Below are positions 1 to 7,108 of a stretch of 17,374 nucleotides of DNA, piece by piece. A model generated the notes under the pieces. The model did not search any database. It had not been told where the DNA came from and was given only the letters and a program-made list of their open reading frames with translations. The DNA is from JBAYHA01 sp041666425 (GTDB lineage Bacteria > Patescibacteriota > Patescibacteriia > UBA11705 > JABHMO01). Position 1 is the stretch's first letter. Each line of letters opens with the position of its first letter. The stretch lies in NCBI GenBank assembly GCA_041666425.1, contig JBAYHA010000018.1:1-17374 (forward strand), given 5' to 3'. A program made the position numbers and the translations under genes.

Positions 1-27
1 AAAAAACGCCCCGCCCACAGGCGAGAC
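1..27 (-). terminator. Rho-independent terminator of the minus-strand run
   Basis: Read on the minus strand, GTCTCGCC (27-20) pairs with GGCGGGGC (15-8) around a TGTG loop. This gives an 8-bp GC-rich stem with two G-U pairs, then one G and a run of six T (6-1). It lies 12 bases past the stop codon of the last gene, at 40. In such AT-rich DNA a stem like this is unlikely by chance, so it probably ends the transcript that begins near 5723. Confidence 0.8.
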
Positions 28-39
28 ATTTTGGTCGAT

Positions 40-747
40 TTATTCGACAAAAGAAAATTGGGCAAAAAACTCCAAAACCGTCTGTTCATCAATCAATATT
101 TCACCGGCTCTGACCGTCCGGAACAAAATTTCCACATATTGTTCCCCCATTGGCACGACCACCGCGACATAATCATTATTATTTTTTTGGAAATCATACC
201 TAATCGCCGGCTTGTCGCCAACGGAAATATCAATACTGTTCTGACCTTCATAATCATTTTGTTTTTTGATAAAAACCCGTAAATCACCATTCTCAATGCT
301 ATCCGCCAAACGAGTTCGTCCATCAAGATAAAAATGCGCAATCTGTCTATTGACATCTATCCTTTGCGCCCAGCCGGTAGGATAAGCAATTTTGGTGCCA
401 AAAAATTCCACGACCGGCCAAACCGATTTTTGCTCAGTGATAACATCATCAGATTCTGCCATCGACCAATCATCTTGTTGCCATTCGGAATCATTGTTGA
501 CAATCAATTGATTGACCACACTATTGAGTGTAACTTGAGTTTTTTTTACTTCAATATACATGGCGCAAAAAAGCGAACTAAATGCGATAAATATACAAAA
601 AATCAGCACCAAAGCCATGATGGCCACTCCTTTGTAATAATGTAAATCGTTTTTTAATACACGCAAATCTCGTTCTGATTTTTCGCAGACAACGGCGGCG
701 TCTTCAAAAACGACTTTTTTTGTTTTGCTTTTTGTTTTTATTGGCAT
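40..747 (-). CDS. Single-pass membrane protein, external domain, function unknown
   Basis: 235 residues, not recognised as a named family. The Lys-rich N-terminus (MPIKTKSKTKK) and a charged stretch to about residue 38 should stay in the cytoplasm. One hydrophobic helix follows at about 40-64, then a roughly 170-residue domain expected outside. That domain contains 'AYPTGWAQRI' near 121-130 and alternating hydrophobic strands to the C-terminus. The motif and layout recall PsbP/Mog1-like lipoprotein-type domains, but this is a weak resemblance. ATG start; no clear Shine-Dalgarno. It is the last gene before the terminator at 1-27 and lies 21 bp after another protein of the same design (769-1452), so the two may act together or be distant paralogues. 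Confidence 0.75.
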   Translation of the reverse strand: MPIKTKSKTKKVVFEDAAVVCEKSERDLRVLKNDLHYYKGVAIMALVLIFCIFIAFSSLFCAMYIEVKKTQVTLNSVVNQLIVNNDSEWQQDDWSMAESDDVITEQKSVWPVVEFFGTKIAYPTGWAQRIDVNRQIAHFYLDGRTRLADSIENGDLRVFIKKQNDYEGQNSIDISVGDKPAIRYDFQKNNNDYVAVVVPMGEQYVEILFRTVRAGEILIDEQTVLEFFAQFSFVE

Positions 748-768
748 ATAAATAAATTATATCACTTT

Positions 769-1452
769 TTATTGTGTTTGGAAAATAAATCCCGCCAAAA
801 AATTCTTCCCTTCATCGTCAAGAACTATTTTTTTGACTAAAATAAAACTTTTTTGATTAGGTAAAAGGGCTTCAAATGAAGTCTCGGCGGATTTTTTTTC
901 ATCATAAAAACGAAATAACAAATATTTTTGACCGAGAACATTTTCTCTTATCTCACAATAACGCAATTCACCTTGACCGATTTTTTTTAGTCGATCAAAA
1001 AAATCATCATGACAAAAACCCAGTTCGTGCGTCTGAACCAAAGAACGCAACAAATCATAGTCTTGCACCAAGGAATATTGGCCAAAACTGACTTCCGGAT
1101 TACTCGGCCGATTAACAAAATTTCCTTGACAATAATTATCAGTGCAAGTTTGCGCAAAAGCGCCCCAATCAAAAGGACTCTTGAACTGAAAACCAAAAGT
1201 CTGATTTTCGGTAAAAAGCCAATTACGCGTTTGCGTGGAAAAATTTTGCGCTGATTGTGCCGACGACGACGGCCGGTCTTTTAATTCTTTTAACTGCTTG
1301 TGCGTTTCATTGATTTCTTCGTGAATGTTAAAAATCCACAAACGCAAACTGCGAACATTCTGTTCGGCCAGCCAGACACCCCAAAAAACACCCACCAAAA
1401 TCAAGCCAAAAACTCCTAATTTTAAAATTTTATTTTTTTTTATCTTATTCAT
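769..1452 (-). CDS. Single-pass membrane protein, external domain, function unknown
   Basis: 227 residues, no recognised family. A Lys-rich start (MNKIKKNKILK) precedes one hydrophobic helix at about 11-29, giving an N-in, C-out arrangement. A short, charged, possibly coiled-coil segment (about 40-60) and a Ser/Gln-rich linker (61-76) lead to an external domain with 'FQFKSPFDWG' near 88-97. Four cysteines in this domain (C102, C107 and two further on, in GFCHDD and RYCEI) could form disulfides outside the cell. The 'F-x-YP/SP-x-x-W' style start of the domain resembles that in the next gene (40-747), which suggests the same PsbP-like fold; this is inference. ATG start, only 6 bp after the upstream gene's stop, so co-transcribed. 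Confidence 0.75.
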   Translation of the reverse strand: MNKIKKNKILKLGVFGLILVGVFWGVWLAEQNVRSLRLWIFNIHEEINETHKQLKELKDRPSSSAQSAQNFSTQTRNWLFTENQTFGFQFKSPFDWGAFAQTCTDNYCQGNFVNRPSNPEVSFGQYSLVQDYDLLRSLVQTHELGFCHDDFFDRLKKIGQGELRYCEIRENVLGQKYLLFRFYDEKKSAETSFEALLPNQKSFILVKKIVLDDEGKNFLAGFIFQTQ

Positions 1453-1458
1453 GAAAAT

Positions 1459-2364
1459 TTATTGGATCAAAGAAAAAACAGCTTCGCGCAATTTTGGTTT
1501 TAGCAACTCTTTTTTTTCTTTGCCCAAACCATTCAGATATTCGGTCAAAGAATAATACAAATTTGCCAAATGACGATAACGCGGATTATTTTCGAGAACG
1601 GCCAGTCGATCAAAATCACTCATCAATTCCCAACCATCAACCGGTTTCTCCGCAGACTTCATTTGTTGTAAAAAATCAGCGGATAAATCTTCAAAAACTT
1701 TGACCAAAGAAGTCATCTCTTGGACAATAAATTCTCTTTTTTTGGAAAAAATCTTTTCCGTGCTTTCGCCACGAATATTGGCTTCTTTTTCCATTTCCAA
1801 AAAACGACGAAAAGCATTGACGCACAAATGATGAATAAACCGAAAACATTCAAATCCTTTTGTTTGCTCTTTTTTTGTTTCCAAAATCTGCCTTGTCGCC
1901 AAGTCCATTTCACCAAAAACATTTTTGGCCCAACCGGTTCGTAGAGCATTACGACTTCTTTGCTCCAACTTTTGTTGGCGTTCTTTTTCTTCCGGCGAAG
2001 CATTTAAATTCTGCAAATCAGCTTCCAATTCAGCAATTTCCATTTGCAAAATATTCCTTCTAGTTGCACCATCCAACAAAGCAAGTTCTCTTATTTTCTT
2101 TTTTAGTAATAATCTTTTTTCCACTCTTAATTGCACAACTTGCGGATTTTCCCAACCATAAGCAGAACCTTTGTCAGCAAAAAGAAAATCATTTTCGTCA
2201 AGCGGATAATTGTCCCTGTCCAAAAATTGCTCCAGCCGAGCACAGGCTTCGGTCAAAATATTTCGCAAACTGATTTCTTGCGCTTTTTGCTCGGCCAATC
2301 CGAAGTTTGGATAAATTGGATAAAGTTGTTCTTGTTTTTGTTTTAATGGATAAAGTTGTTCCAT
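1459..2364 (-). CDS. Predicted soluble, helical protein of unknown function
   Basis: 301 residues, not recognised. It has no signal peptide or membrane helix and is rich in Glu, Lys, Leu and Arg, with long predicted helices (about 78-145 and 175-240) that may form coiled coils. No catalytic motif stands out. The N-terminus carries a short internal repeat, EQLYP-LKQKQ-EQLYP, from a 15-bp direct DNA repeat (2317-2331 and 2347-2361). The ATG at 2364 overlaps the end of the rseP-like gene by 22 bp in another frame, pointing to translational coupling. A later start is possible because the repeated segment adds little conserved-looking sequence. It lies in an operon with a membrane protease and two membrane proteins, so an accessory cytoplasmic role in envelope biology is possible but unproven. 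Confidence 0.7.
   Translation of the reverse strand: MEQLYPLKQKQEQLYPIYPNFGLAEQKAQEISLRNILTEACARLEQFLDRDNYPLDENDFLFADKGSAYGWENPQVVQLRVEKRLLLKKKIRELALLDGATRRNILQMEIAELEADLQNLNASPEEKERQQKLEQRSRNALRTGWAKNVFGEMDLATRQILETKKEQTKGFECFRFIHHLCVNAFRRFLEMEKEANIRGESTEKIFSKKREFIVQEMTSLVKVFEDLSADFLQQMKSAEKPVDGWELMSDFDRLAVLENNPRYRHLANLYYSLTEYLNGLGKEKKELLKPKLREAVFSLIQ
2317..2361. repeat. 15-bp direct repeat at the start of the 301-residue gene
   Basis: TGGATAAAGTTGTTC occurs at 2317-2331 and again at 2347-2361, exactly 30 bp apart, so in frame. On the minus strand it encodes EQLYP twice at residues 2-6 and 12-16 of the downstream gene. The upstream copy also encodes the last residues of the RseP-like protease in another frame. 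It looks like a small local duplication. Confidence 0.85.
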
Positions 2365-3506
2365 ATATTGATTAGTGAATCTTTGTATTTGAAAAGATCT
2401 TTGCCGGTAACAAAAACAAAAAGCCCCATCAACAAAAAGAACCCCGCCGTATGAACAATCTGTTCTACTTTTTCATTGGCCGATTTGCCACGCAATTTTT
2501 CGACAATTAAAAACAAAAACCTTCCGCCATCCAACGCCGGCAATGGTAAAAAATTGATAATCGCCAGATTCATGGAAAGAAGCGCCATAAAATTCAAAAT
2601 ATAAACAAAACCCAATTTGGCCACCTGTCCGGTCATGGCCGCAATACCAATCGGTCCGGCCACGTCAACACCAATCGGTTGATGTTGAAAAAGTCTAACA
2701 AAAATCTGACAAAACCCCTGCAAAATTGCTACAAACATATATCCGGTAGCCTTAAACCCTTTCCAAATCGCGGTAAAAAAAGGATACTTTACTTTTCCAG
2801 AAGCGATCAGGCTAACACCGAGGGCGATTTTGTCATTCGCCGACAAATATTCCGGTTTTATATTGAAATTTTTTTGTTCGCCAAAACGATCCACCACCAA
2901 ATTAATTTCACTTTGACCGTGTTGCGTAATAAATTCCTGAACTTGCGAAATTTTTTGCAAATGTTGACCATCAAGACTGAGCAAAGCATCACCCATTTGC
3001 AAACCGGCTTTGTCCGCCGGCGTATTTGGAAAAACTTCCAATACTTGAATTTGGTAATTTTGCGTTTGGCCGATTTCCGCGTCGGAAATCGGTTCGGGAG
3101 CGCCAATCATATAAACAACGGACAAACAAATAAAAGTCAAAAAGACATTCATAATCACCCCGGCCGAAATCATAATCATCCTTTGCCAAATTTTTTTCTT
3201 GGTAAAACTGTCGCTGGCTGTCTTGTCTTCGCCATTTTCACCTTTTATTTTTACAAATCCACCCAACGGGATCCAATTTAACGACCAAATGGTATCCTCA
3301 GACTTTATTTTGTCCACATCTTCATTGCCCCAGAAAAATTTTCTTTTGCCATTGACCTTTTTCCAACCGCACAAACGCGGAGGCAAGCCAAAACCAAATT
3401 CATCAGTCTTAACTCTAAAATATCTGGCGGAGCCATAATGACCAAGTTCGTGAAAAAAAACCATCACGCTCAAAACAACAATAAACAAAACAATCGTTAT
3501 AAACAT
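2343..3506 (-). CDS. rseP: Site-2 (RseP/RasP-type) zinc intramembrane protease
   Basis: 387 residues, a normal size for the M50B family, which cuts substrates inside the membrane, classically anti-sigma factors and leftover signal peptides. The zinc motif HELGH is at residues 19-23 in the first membrane helix. It is followed by the family's 'FGFGLPPR' (37-44) and 'IPLGGFVKIKGE' (79-90) segments. A second helix covers about 108-134. One PDZ domain spans about 150-220 (PNTPADKAGLQMGD). The third zinc ligand lies in 'LPLPALDGG' (320-328), then a last helix at about 355-375. All catalytic residues are present. It overlaps the next gene by 22 bp and follows murI by 33 bp. A TATAAT on the minus strand at 3544-3539 might be an internal -10, but no -35 is visible. 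The two single-pass N-in proteins downstream have the topology of its usual substrates. Confidence 0.95.
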   Translation of the reverse strand: MFITIVLFIVVLSVMVFFHELGHYGSARYFRVKTDEFGFGLPPRLCGWKKVNGKRKFFWGNEDVDKIKSEDTIWSLNWIPLGGFVKIKGENGEDKTASDSFTKKKIWQRMIMISAGVIMNVFLTFICLSVVYMIGAPEPISDAEIGQTQNYQIQVLEVFPNTPADKAGLQMGDALLSLDGQHLQKISQVQEFITQHGQSEINLVVDRFGEQKNFNIKPEYLSANDKIALGVSLIASGKVKYPFFTAIWKGFKATGYMFVAILQGFCQIFVRLFQHQPIGVDVAGPIGIAAMTGQVAKLGFVYILNFMALLSMNLAIINFLPLPALDGGRFLFLIVEKLRGKSANEKVEQIVHTAGFFLLMGLFVFVTGKDLFKYKDSLINIWNNFIH

Positions 3507-3539
3507 AATTATAATTATAAAACTATTTAATATAAATCA

Positions 3540-4346
3540 TTATAGCACAACTTTTTCAATTTTTATTTTTTTGTGCAAAAACCCCTTGGCCGTCTGTGCA
3601 AAATTTTCATTTTTGTCAGTCACGCAATAACGAATTCGGCCGTTGATCTTTAAGTTTTTTTCAATTTCCGGATGACGAAGCAAATAGTCTTGCAAAGAAT
3701 CGGCAATAATTTTTCCGGGATCCGGAACGTTTATCTTGTTTTTTAAAATTTTTTTGAATTTTTGCAAAAGCATCGGATAATGAGTGCAACCGAGAATCAA
3801 AGTTTCCACTTTCTCTTTTTGGAAAATTCGTAAATACTTTTTCAAAATCATCAAAGTTTCCGCTTGGTTTACCCACCCTTCTTCGATTAAAGGAACCAAT
3901 AACGGAGCGGAAGATTCAATGACTTTTAGATTTTCATTCAACGCAAAAATTTCTTTTTGGTAAGCGTGAGAATTTATAGTACCGATCGTACCGATTACCC
4001 CAACTTTTTTTAAAACTTTTTGGCCGACATATTCGGCCAGCGGACGAACTACCCCCAAAATATTTTTGTGTCCACGATTTTTTAAATTTGGCAAAAACTC
4101 TTTTTGCAAACGACGCAATGCTTTGGCCGTGGCCGTATTGCAAGCAATAACAATCAATTCACAACCTTGGTTAAATAAAAAGACACAAGCTTTGCTCGTT
4201 AATTCGTAAATCGCCTCATCCGAACGATTGCCATATGGCACATGCAAAGTATCACCAAGATAAAGGTAATCATATTGCGGTAATTTTTTTTTAATCTTTT
4301 GTAAGACGGTTAACCCGCCCAAACCTGAGTCAAAAATACCAATCAT
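3540..4346 (-). CDS. murI: Glutamate racemase
   Basis: 268 residues from the ATG at 4346. It interconverts L- and D-glutamate, supplying D-Glu for peptidoglycan precursors in the cytoplasm. The family's landmarks are intact: 'IFDSGLGGLTVL' at the N-terminus with the catalytic-site Asp6-Ser7, the first catalytic cysteine in 'ACNTAT' (C69), and the second in 'LGCTHYP' (C187) with the following His189. 'GDTLHVPYG' near residue 31 is also typical. A TTG four codons upstream (4358) could extend the protein by MQNS, but the ATG version starts like other MurI proteins. It lies between the sugar phosphomutase gene and rseP on one transcript. It implies that this cell makes its own peptidoglycan precursors, relevant to the wall hydrolases encoded divergently. 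Confidence 0.95.
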   Translation of the reverse strand: MIGIFDSGLGGLTVLQKIKKKLPQYDYLYLGDTLHVPYGNRSDEAIYELTSKACVFLFNQGCELIVIACNTATAKALRRLQKEFLPNLKNRGHKNILGVVRPLAEYVGQKVLKKVGVIGTIGTINSHAYQKEIFALNENLKVIESSAPLLVPLIEEGWVNQAETLMILKKYLRIFQKEKVETLILGCTHYPMLLQKFKKILKNKINVPDPGKIIADSLQDYLLRHPEIEKNLKINGRIRYCVTDKNENFAQTAKGFLHKKIKIEKVVL

Positions 4347-4379
4347 AGAGTTTTGCAAAAAATAAATTAAAACAATACA

Positions 4380-5723
4380 TTAACTATTCGTTATCAAACC
4401 ACGAATCTCCGTGAACTTTTCATTTAACAACTTTTCATCACGCGCTTCCAAATTCAAACGTAACAACGGCTCAGTATTCGACGACCGAACGCCAAAGCGC
4501 CATGCCCCCATTTCAAAAGAAACACCGTCATAATCTTGAATCAAATAATGATCGTATATTTTTTTTATTTTTTCAATAATTTCATTTTTATTTTTAACGG
4601 TAAAATTGGTTTCCTCAATTCTGGAATACCGCGCATATTTTTGCATAAATTCGGACATGGACAACTGCGTATCACAAAACTTTTCCAAAACCATAAGCCC
4701 AGCGATAATACCACTATCCGCTCGATAGTTATCACGAAAAAAATAATGTCCGGAATGTTCTCCGGCAAAAATAGCGTTGGTTTCTTTCATTTTTTCTTTG
4801 ACAAAAGAATGTCCGACTTTGGTCATCAAAGATTTTCCACCATTTTCCTCCACAATTTCCGGCACAACCCGACTAACATTAACATTATATAAAACCATTT
4901 CCCCTTTGTATTTTTGTAAAAAACTTTCGGCAATCATCGCCGTAATAAAAGAACTGTCGATCACTTGCCCATTTTCGTCAAAAAAGAAAATTCTGTCAGC
5001 ATCACCATCAAAAGCCAATCCCAGATCAGCACCAACTTCCTTGATTTTTGCAGTCAAAAAACGGTTGTTCTCTTTTTCAATCGGACTGGGTTGATGATTG
5101 GGAAAATTACCGTCAAGTTCAAAAAACAATGGCACAACCTCAACCGACAATTGGTCAAAAACCAAAGGGCACAATTTGCCAGCCATACCATTACCGGCGT
5201 CAATAACTATTTTTTTATTTTTTATTTTTTGTGAATCAATAAAAGTCAAAACATATCCAGCAAATTCTGGCAAAGCATTTTCCCTTATTTCGACTTTGCC
5301 AAGGCTTTCTTTGTCAACAAAGTCTTGATGCAAAACCAAATCCTTTATTTGCAAAAGTCCACTGTTCTCGCCAATCGGCATGGCTCCGGCCTGACAAAAT
5401 TTCACACCGTTTAATTCCTTTGGATTATGCGAAGCGGTAATCATCGCTCCGGGTAAATTATATTTTCCAGAAACAAAATACAAAGTATCGGTAGTAATCA
5501 AACCAATATCCACAACATCAACACCTTGCGAAAGAATTCCCGAGATAAAAGCCATTTTTAATTCGTAGCTAGAAAGACGCATATCATAACCGACCAAAAC
5601 TTCTGTGGCTGTGCAAAATTTGGCAAAAGCCTGACCAATTCTACGCATAATTTCCGCGTTTATTTCTTGCGGATAAATTCCTCTAATGTCATACGCCTTA
5701 AAAATAGTTTCGTGAATCAACAT
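4380..5723 (-). CDS. manB: Phosphomannomutase/phosphoglucomutase
   Basis: 447 residues, full length for the alpha-D-phosphohexomutase family, which moves phosphate between C6 and C1 of mannose or glucose to feed nucleotide-sugar and surface polysaccharide synthesis. It begins with the family's 'FKAYDIRGIYP'. The catalytic phosphoserine is S98 in 'TASHNP', the Mg-binding loop is 'DGDADR' (239-244), the sugar-specificity loop is 'GEHSGHYFF' (321-329), and the phosphate-binding loop is 'RSSNTEPLLRL' (413-423). The GExSGH loop fits dual glucose/mannose enzymes such as AlgC rather than phosphoglucosamine mutase, but the exact substrate cannot be fixed; the symbol is the least certain part. It is the first gene of the minus-strand run, 105 bp from the divergent operon. 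ATG start, no obvious Shine-Dalgarno. Confidence 0.92.
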   Translation of the reverse strand: MLIHETIFKAYDIRGIYPQEINAEIMRRIGQAFAKFCTATEVLVGYDMRLSSYELKMAFISGILSQGVDVVDIGLITTDTLYFVSGKYNLPGAMITASHNPKELNGVKFCQAGAMPIGENSGLLQIKDLVLHQDFVDKESLGKVEIRENALPEFAGYVLTFIDSQKIKNKKIVIDAGNGMAGKLCPLVFDQLSVEVVPLFFELDGNFPNHQPSPIEKENNRFLTAKIKEVGADLGLAFDGDADRIFFFDENGQVIDSSFITAMIAESFLQKYKGEMVLYNVNVSRVVPEIVEENGGKSLMTKVGHSFVKEKMKETNAIFAGEHSGHYFFRDNYRADSGIIAGLMVLEKFCDTQLSMSEFMQKYARYSRIEETNFTVKNKNEIIEKIKKIYDHYLIQDYDGVSFEMGAWRFGVRSSNTEPLLRLNLEARDEKLLNEKFTEIRGLITNS

Positions 5724-5727
5724 AATT

Positions 5728-5756
5728 TTGACGGTTATGTGTAAGTATTATATAAT
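5728..5756 (+). promoter_or_regulatory. Near-consensus sigma-70-type promoter for the envelope operon
   Basis: TTGACG (5728-5733) is followed by exactly 17 bases and then TATAAT (5751-5756). Eleven of twelve hexamer bases match the housekeeping consensus. Transcription would start near 5763, giving a leader of about 66 bases before the ATG at 5829. The -35 box lies only five bases from the divergent gene's ATG (5721-5723). Confidence 0.75.
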
Positions 5757-5788
5757 ATTAGCATAAATCTATAATTTTTATAAAGCAA
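5747..5788 (-). promoter_or_regulatory. Candidate promoter for the sugar phosphomutase operon
   Basis: Two options are visible on the minus strand. One is a perfect TATAAT at 5752-5747, part of the palindrome ATTATATAAT (5747-5756) that also holds the plus-strand -10, but its -35 is poor. The other is TTGCTT (5788-5783), 17 bases, TATGCT (5765-5760). Either gives a short leader. The divergent promoters overlap, so polymerase binding to one probably limits the other. Confidence 0.35.
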
Positions 5789-5817
5789 GCCCAACTCTTT
5801 GTAATTTTTCCGTTTTC

Positions 5818-5823
5818 AAAGGA
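5818..5823 (+). promoter_or_regulatory. Shine-Dalgarno-like site for the Q/N-rich gene
   Basis: AAAGGA ends five bases before the ATG at 5829 and supports that start. It stands out because most other genes here, including the two hydrolase genes (both preceded by TAAATT), show no purine-rich site. Confidence 0.5.
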
Positions 5824-5828
5824 ATCTT

Positions 5829-7097
5829 ATGCCACCAAAAACAAAAACACAAAAACAGGCAAACCCGCAAAAAAACCAAAACACCTCGAACTCCCAACAA
5901 AAAAAACCACTCGACAACGATAATGAACAAAAAAAATCAACACAATCCACTAACTCCAATGGAAAATCTTTGGCGACCCAACAAACAAAAGTCAACAACA
6001 AGGAAAATCTCCAGAACAAAACATCCCACAACATTTCTTTGACCAAAAATTTTAATGAAGAAAAACAAAACAAACAAGAAACATCAACATCGGCAACATC
6101 AATAGATTCATCCAAAGATACCACCAAAACACAAAAAACAACCGACCAATCGTCCGCAACAGCTGAACCCTCAATCGATGTCTCTATCAATTTGCAAGGA
6201 CAAATTAAGCCACAAAACGGAGCTGACATTGCTTCAAGCAAAGAACAACTGGCGCAACAAAACAACCAACAACCGGCAGCTGACAAAACAACTAGCGTTG
6301 AAGAATTTTTCGGAGACAAAAACCCCCAAACGCAAACTCCGGAAGATCTCAAAAATGAAAAAATAAAAAGCGAGTTGGATAACGCCAAAAAACTGCAAAG
6401 ATTAAAAAATCAATCTGCGCAGCAACAACAAAAAAAATCAAAAAACGCCGGTGATGTTGATTTCCAAAAAGGACAACAAAACAGACTTAATCCCCAACAA
6501 ACGATCAACCAACAAACGGCCAACAATCCGGGGACTTCGTTATATGGCCAAAGTACGCCACAAGAAAAAAACAACCAAAGACAACAAACAAATAATACCC
6601 AAATAAATCAGTCCAACGTCAACGCAACAAAAGAAGATGACCAAAAAAATTCCGCCAAAATGACCATGGAATTAGCCTACCGTAGCGCACTAAAAAAATT
6701 AACACAACAGGCGACAAGTAAAATAGAGCAACAACAGGCAGAAACCGAGGACGAATCATCGCCACAACAACCTTCCGAAAATGAAATGGAAAAAAATTCC
6801 GAAGACAACCCGTTAAAAAAAATCACCAACGCAATCAAGGACAAAATCTTGCCAAAGAAAAATCCGGCGGCAATCCCCGCAAAAGCAAACCCATTAAAAA
6901 GTCTCGGCAAGGGAAAAGTAATGAAACTGATTGTTCAATACATGCTCAAGCCATTGGCCAAGTTGATGATTCAGGCAAGCTGTAGTTGCTTAATCACTTT
7001 TTGGCCGATTCTCTTAATGGCAATAATCGCGATGATTATTTTGAATCTTGTAGGAATCGACTTTGGCAAAATAGTGGAAGCCTTATCAAAAATTTAA
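5829..7097 (+). CDS. Gln/Asn/Lys-rich disordered protein with C-terminal membrane anchor
   Basis: 422 residues, no recognised family. Residues 1 to about 330 are low complexity, dominated by Gln, Asn, Lys, Ser and Thr, with few hydrophobics and almost certainly disordered. No N-terminal signal peptide is present. A basic segment (about 331-366, with KKITNAIKDKILPKKN) leads to an amphipathic stretch and one strongly hydrophobic helix at about 384-408, preceded by a Cys-Ser-Cys. A 14-residue tail follows. This is the layout of a tail-anchored membrane protein with a long flexible, probably cytoplasmic, arm. It is the first gene of the plus-strand envelope operon, behind a strong promoter and a Shine-Dalgarno-like AAAGGA, and ends 11 bp before the beta-propeller gene. 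A scaffold or adaptor for the downstream membrane proteins is a guess. Despite the biased composition it has a clean frame, a good start and a real anchor. Confidence 0.8.
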   Translation: MPPKTKTQKQANPQKNQNTSNSQQKKPLDNDNEQKKSTQSTNSNGKSLATQQTKVNNKENLQNKTSHNISLTKNFNEEKQNKQETSTSATSIDSSKDTTKTQKTTDQSSATAEPSIDVSINLQGQIKPQNGADIASSKEQLAQQNNQQPAADKTTSVEEFFGDKNPQTQTPEDLKNEKIKSELDNAKKLQRLKNQSAQQQQKKSKNAGDVDFQKGQQNRLNPQQTINQQTANNPGTSLYGQSTPQEKNNQRQQTNNTQINQSNVNATKEDDQKNSAKMTMELAYRSALKKLTQQATSKIEQQQAETEDESSPQQPSENEMEKNSEDNPLKKITNAIKDKILPKKNPAAIPAKANPLKSLGKGKVMKLIVQYMLKPLAKLMIQASCSCLITFWPILLMAIIAMIILNLVGIDFGKIVEALSKI

Positions 7098-7108
7098 ACA
7101 AATATTTT

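Noticed and set aside
2679..3281. A 200-residue plus-strand open frame inside rseP
   Set aside because: It lies fully antisense to a gene with all M50B protease motifs and has no domain pattern of its own.
5757..5828. A riboswitch or attenuator in the 66-base leader of the plus-strand operon
   Set aside because: The leader is short and AT-rich with no stable hairpin followed by a T-run and no aptamer pattern that I recognise.
5816..6388. A 190-residue minus-strand open frame opposite the Q/N-rich gene, rich in Ser, Cys, Phe and Leu
   Set aside because: Its composition is the complement of CAA/AAC/AAA codons on the other strand. It lies across the promoter leader and has no conserved-looking motif, so it is a shadow frame.
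6986..7108. Upstream extension of the beta-propeller gene by 41 residues
   Set aside because: The extension overlaps the anchor-coding end of the Q/N-rich gene in another frame. The ATG at 7109 directly precedes a good membrane anchor.
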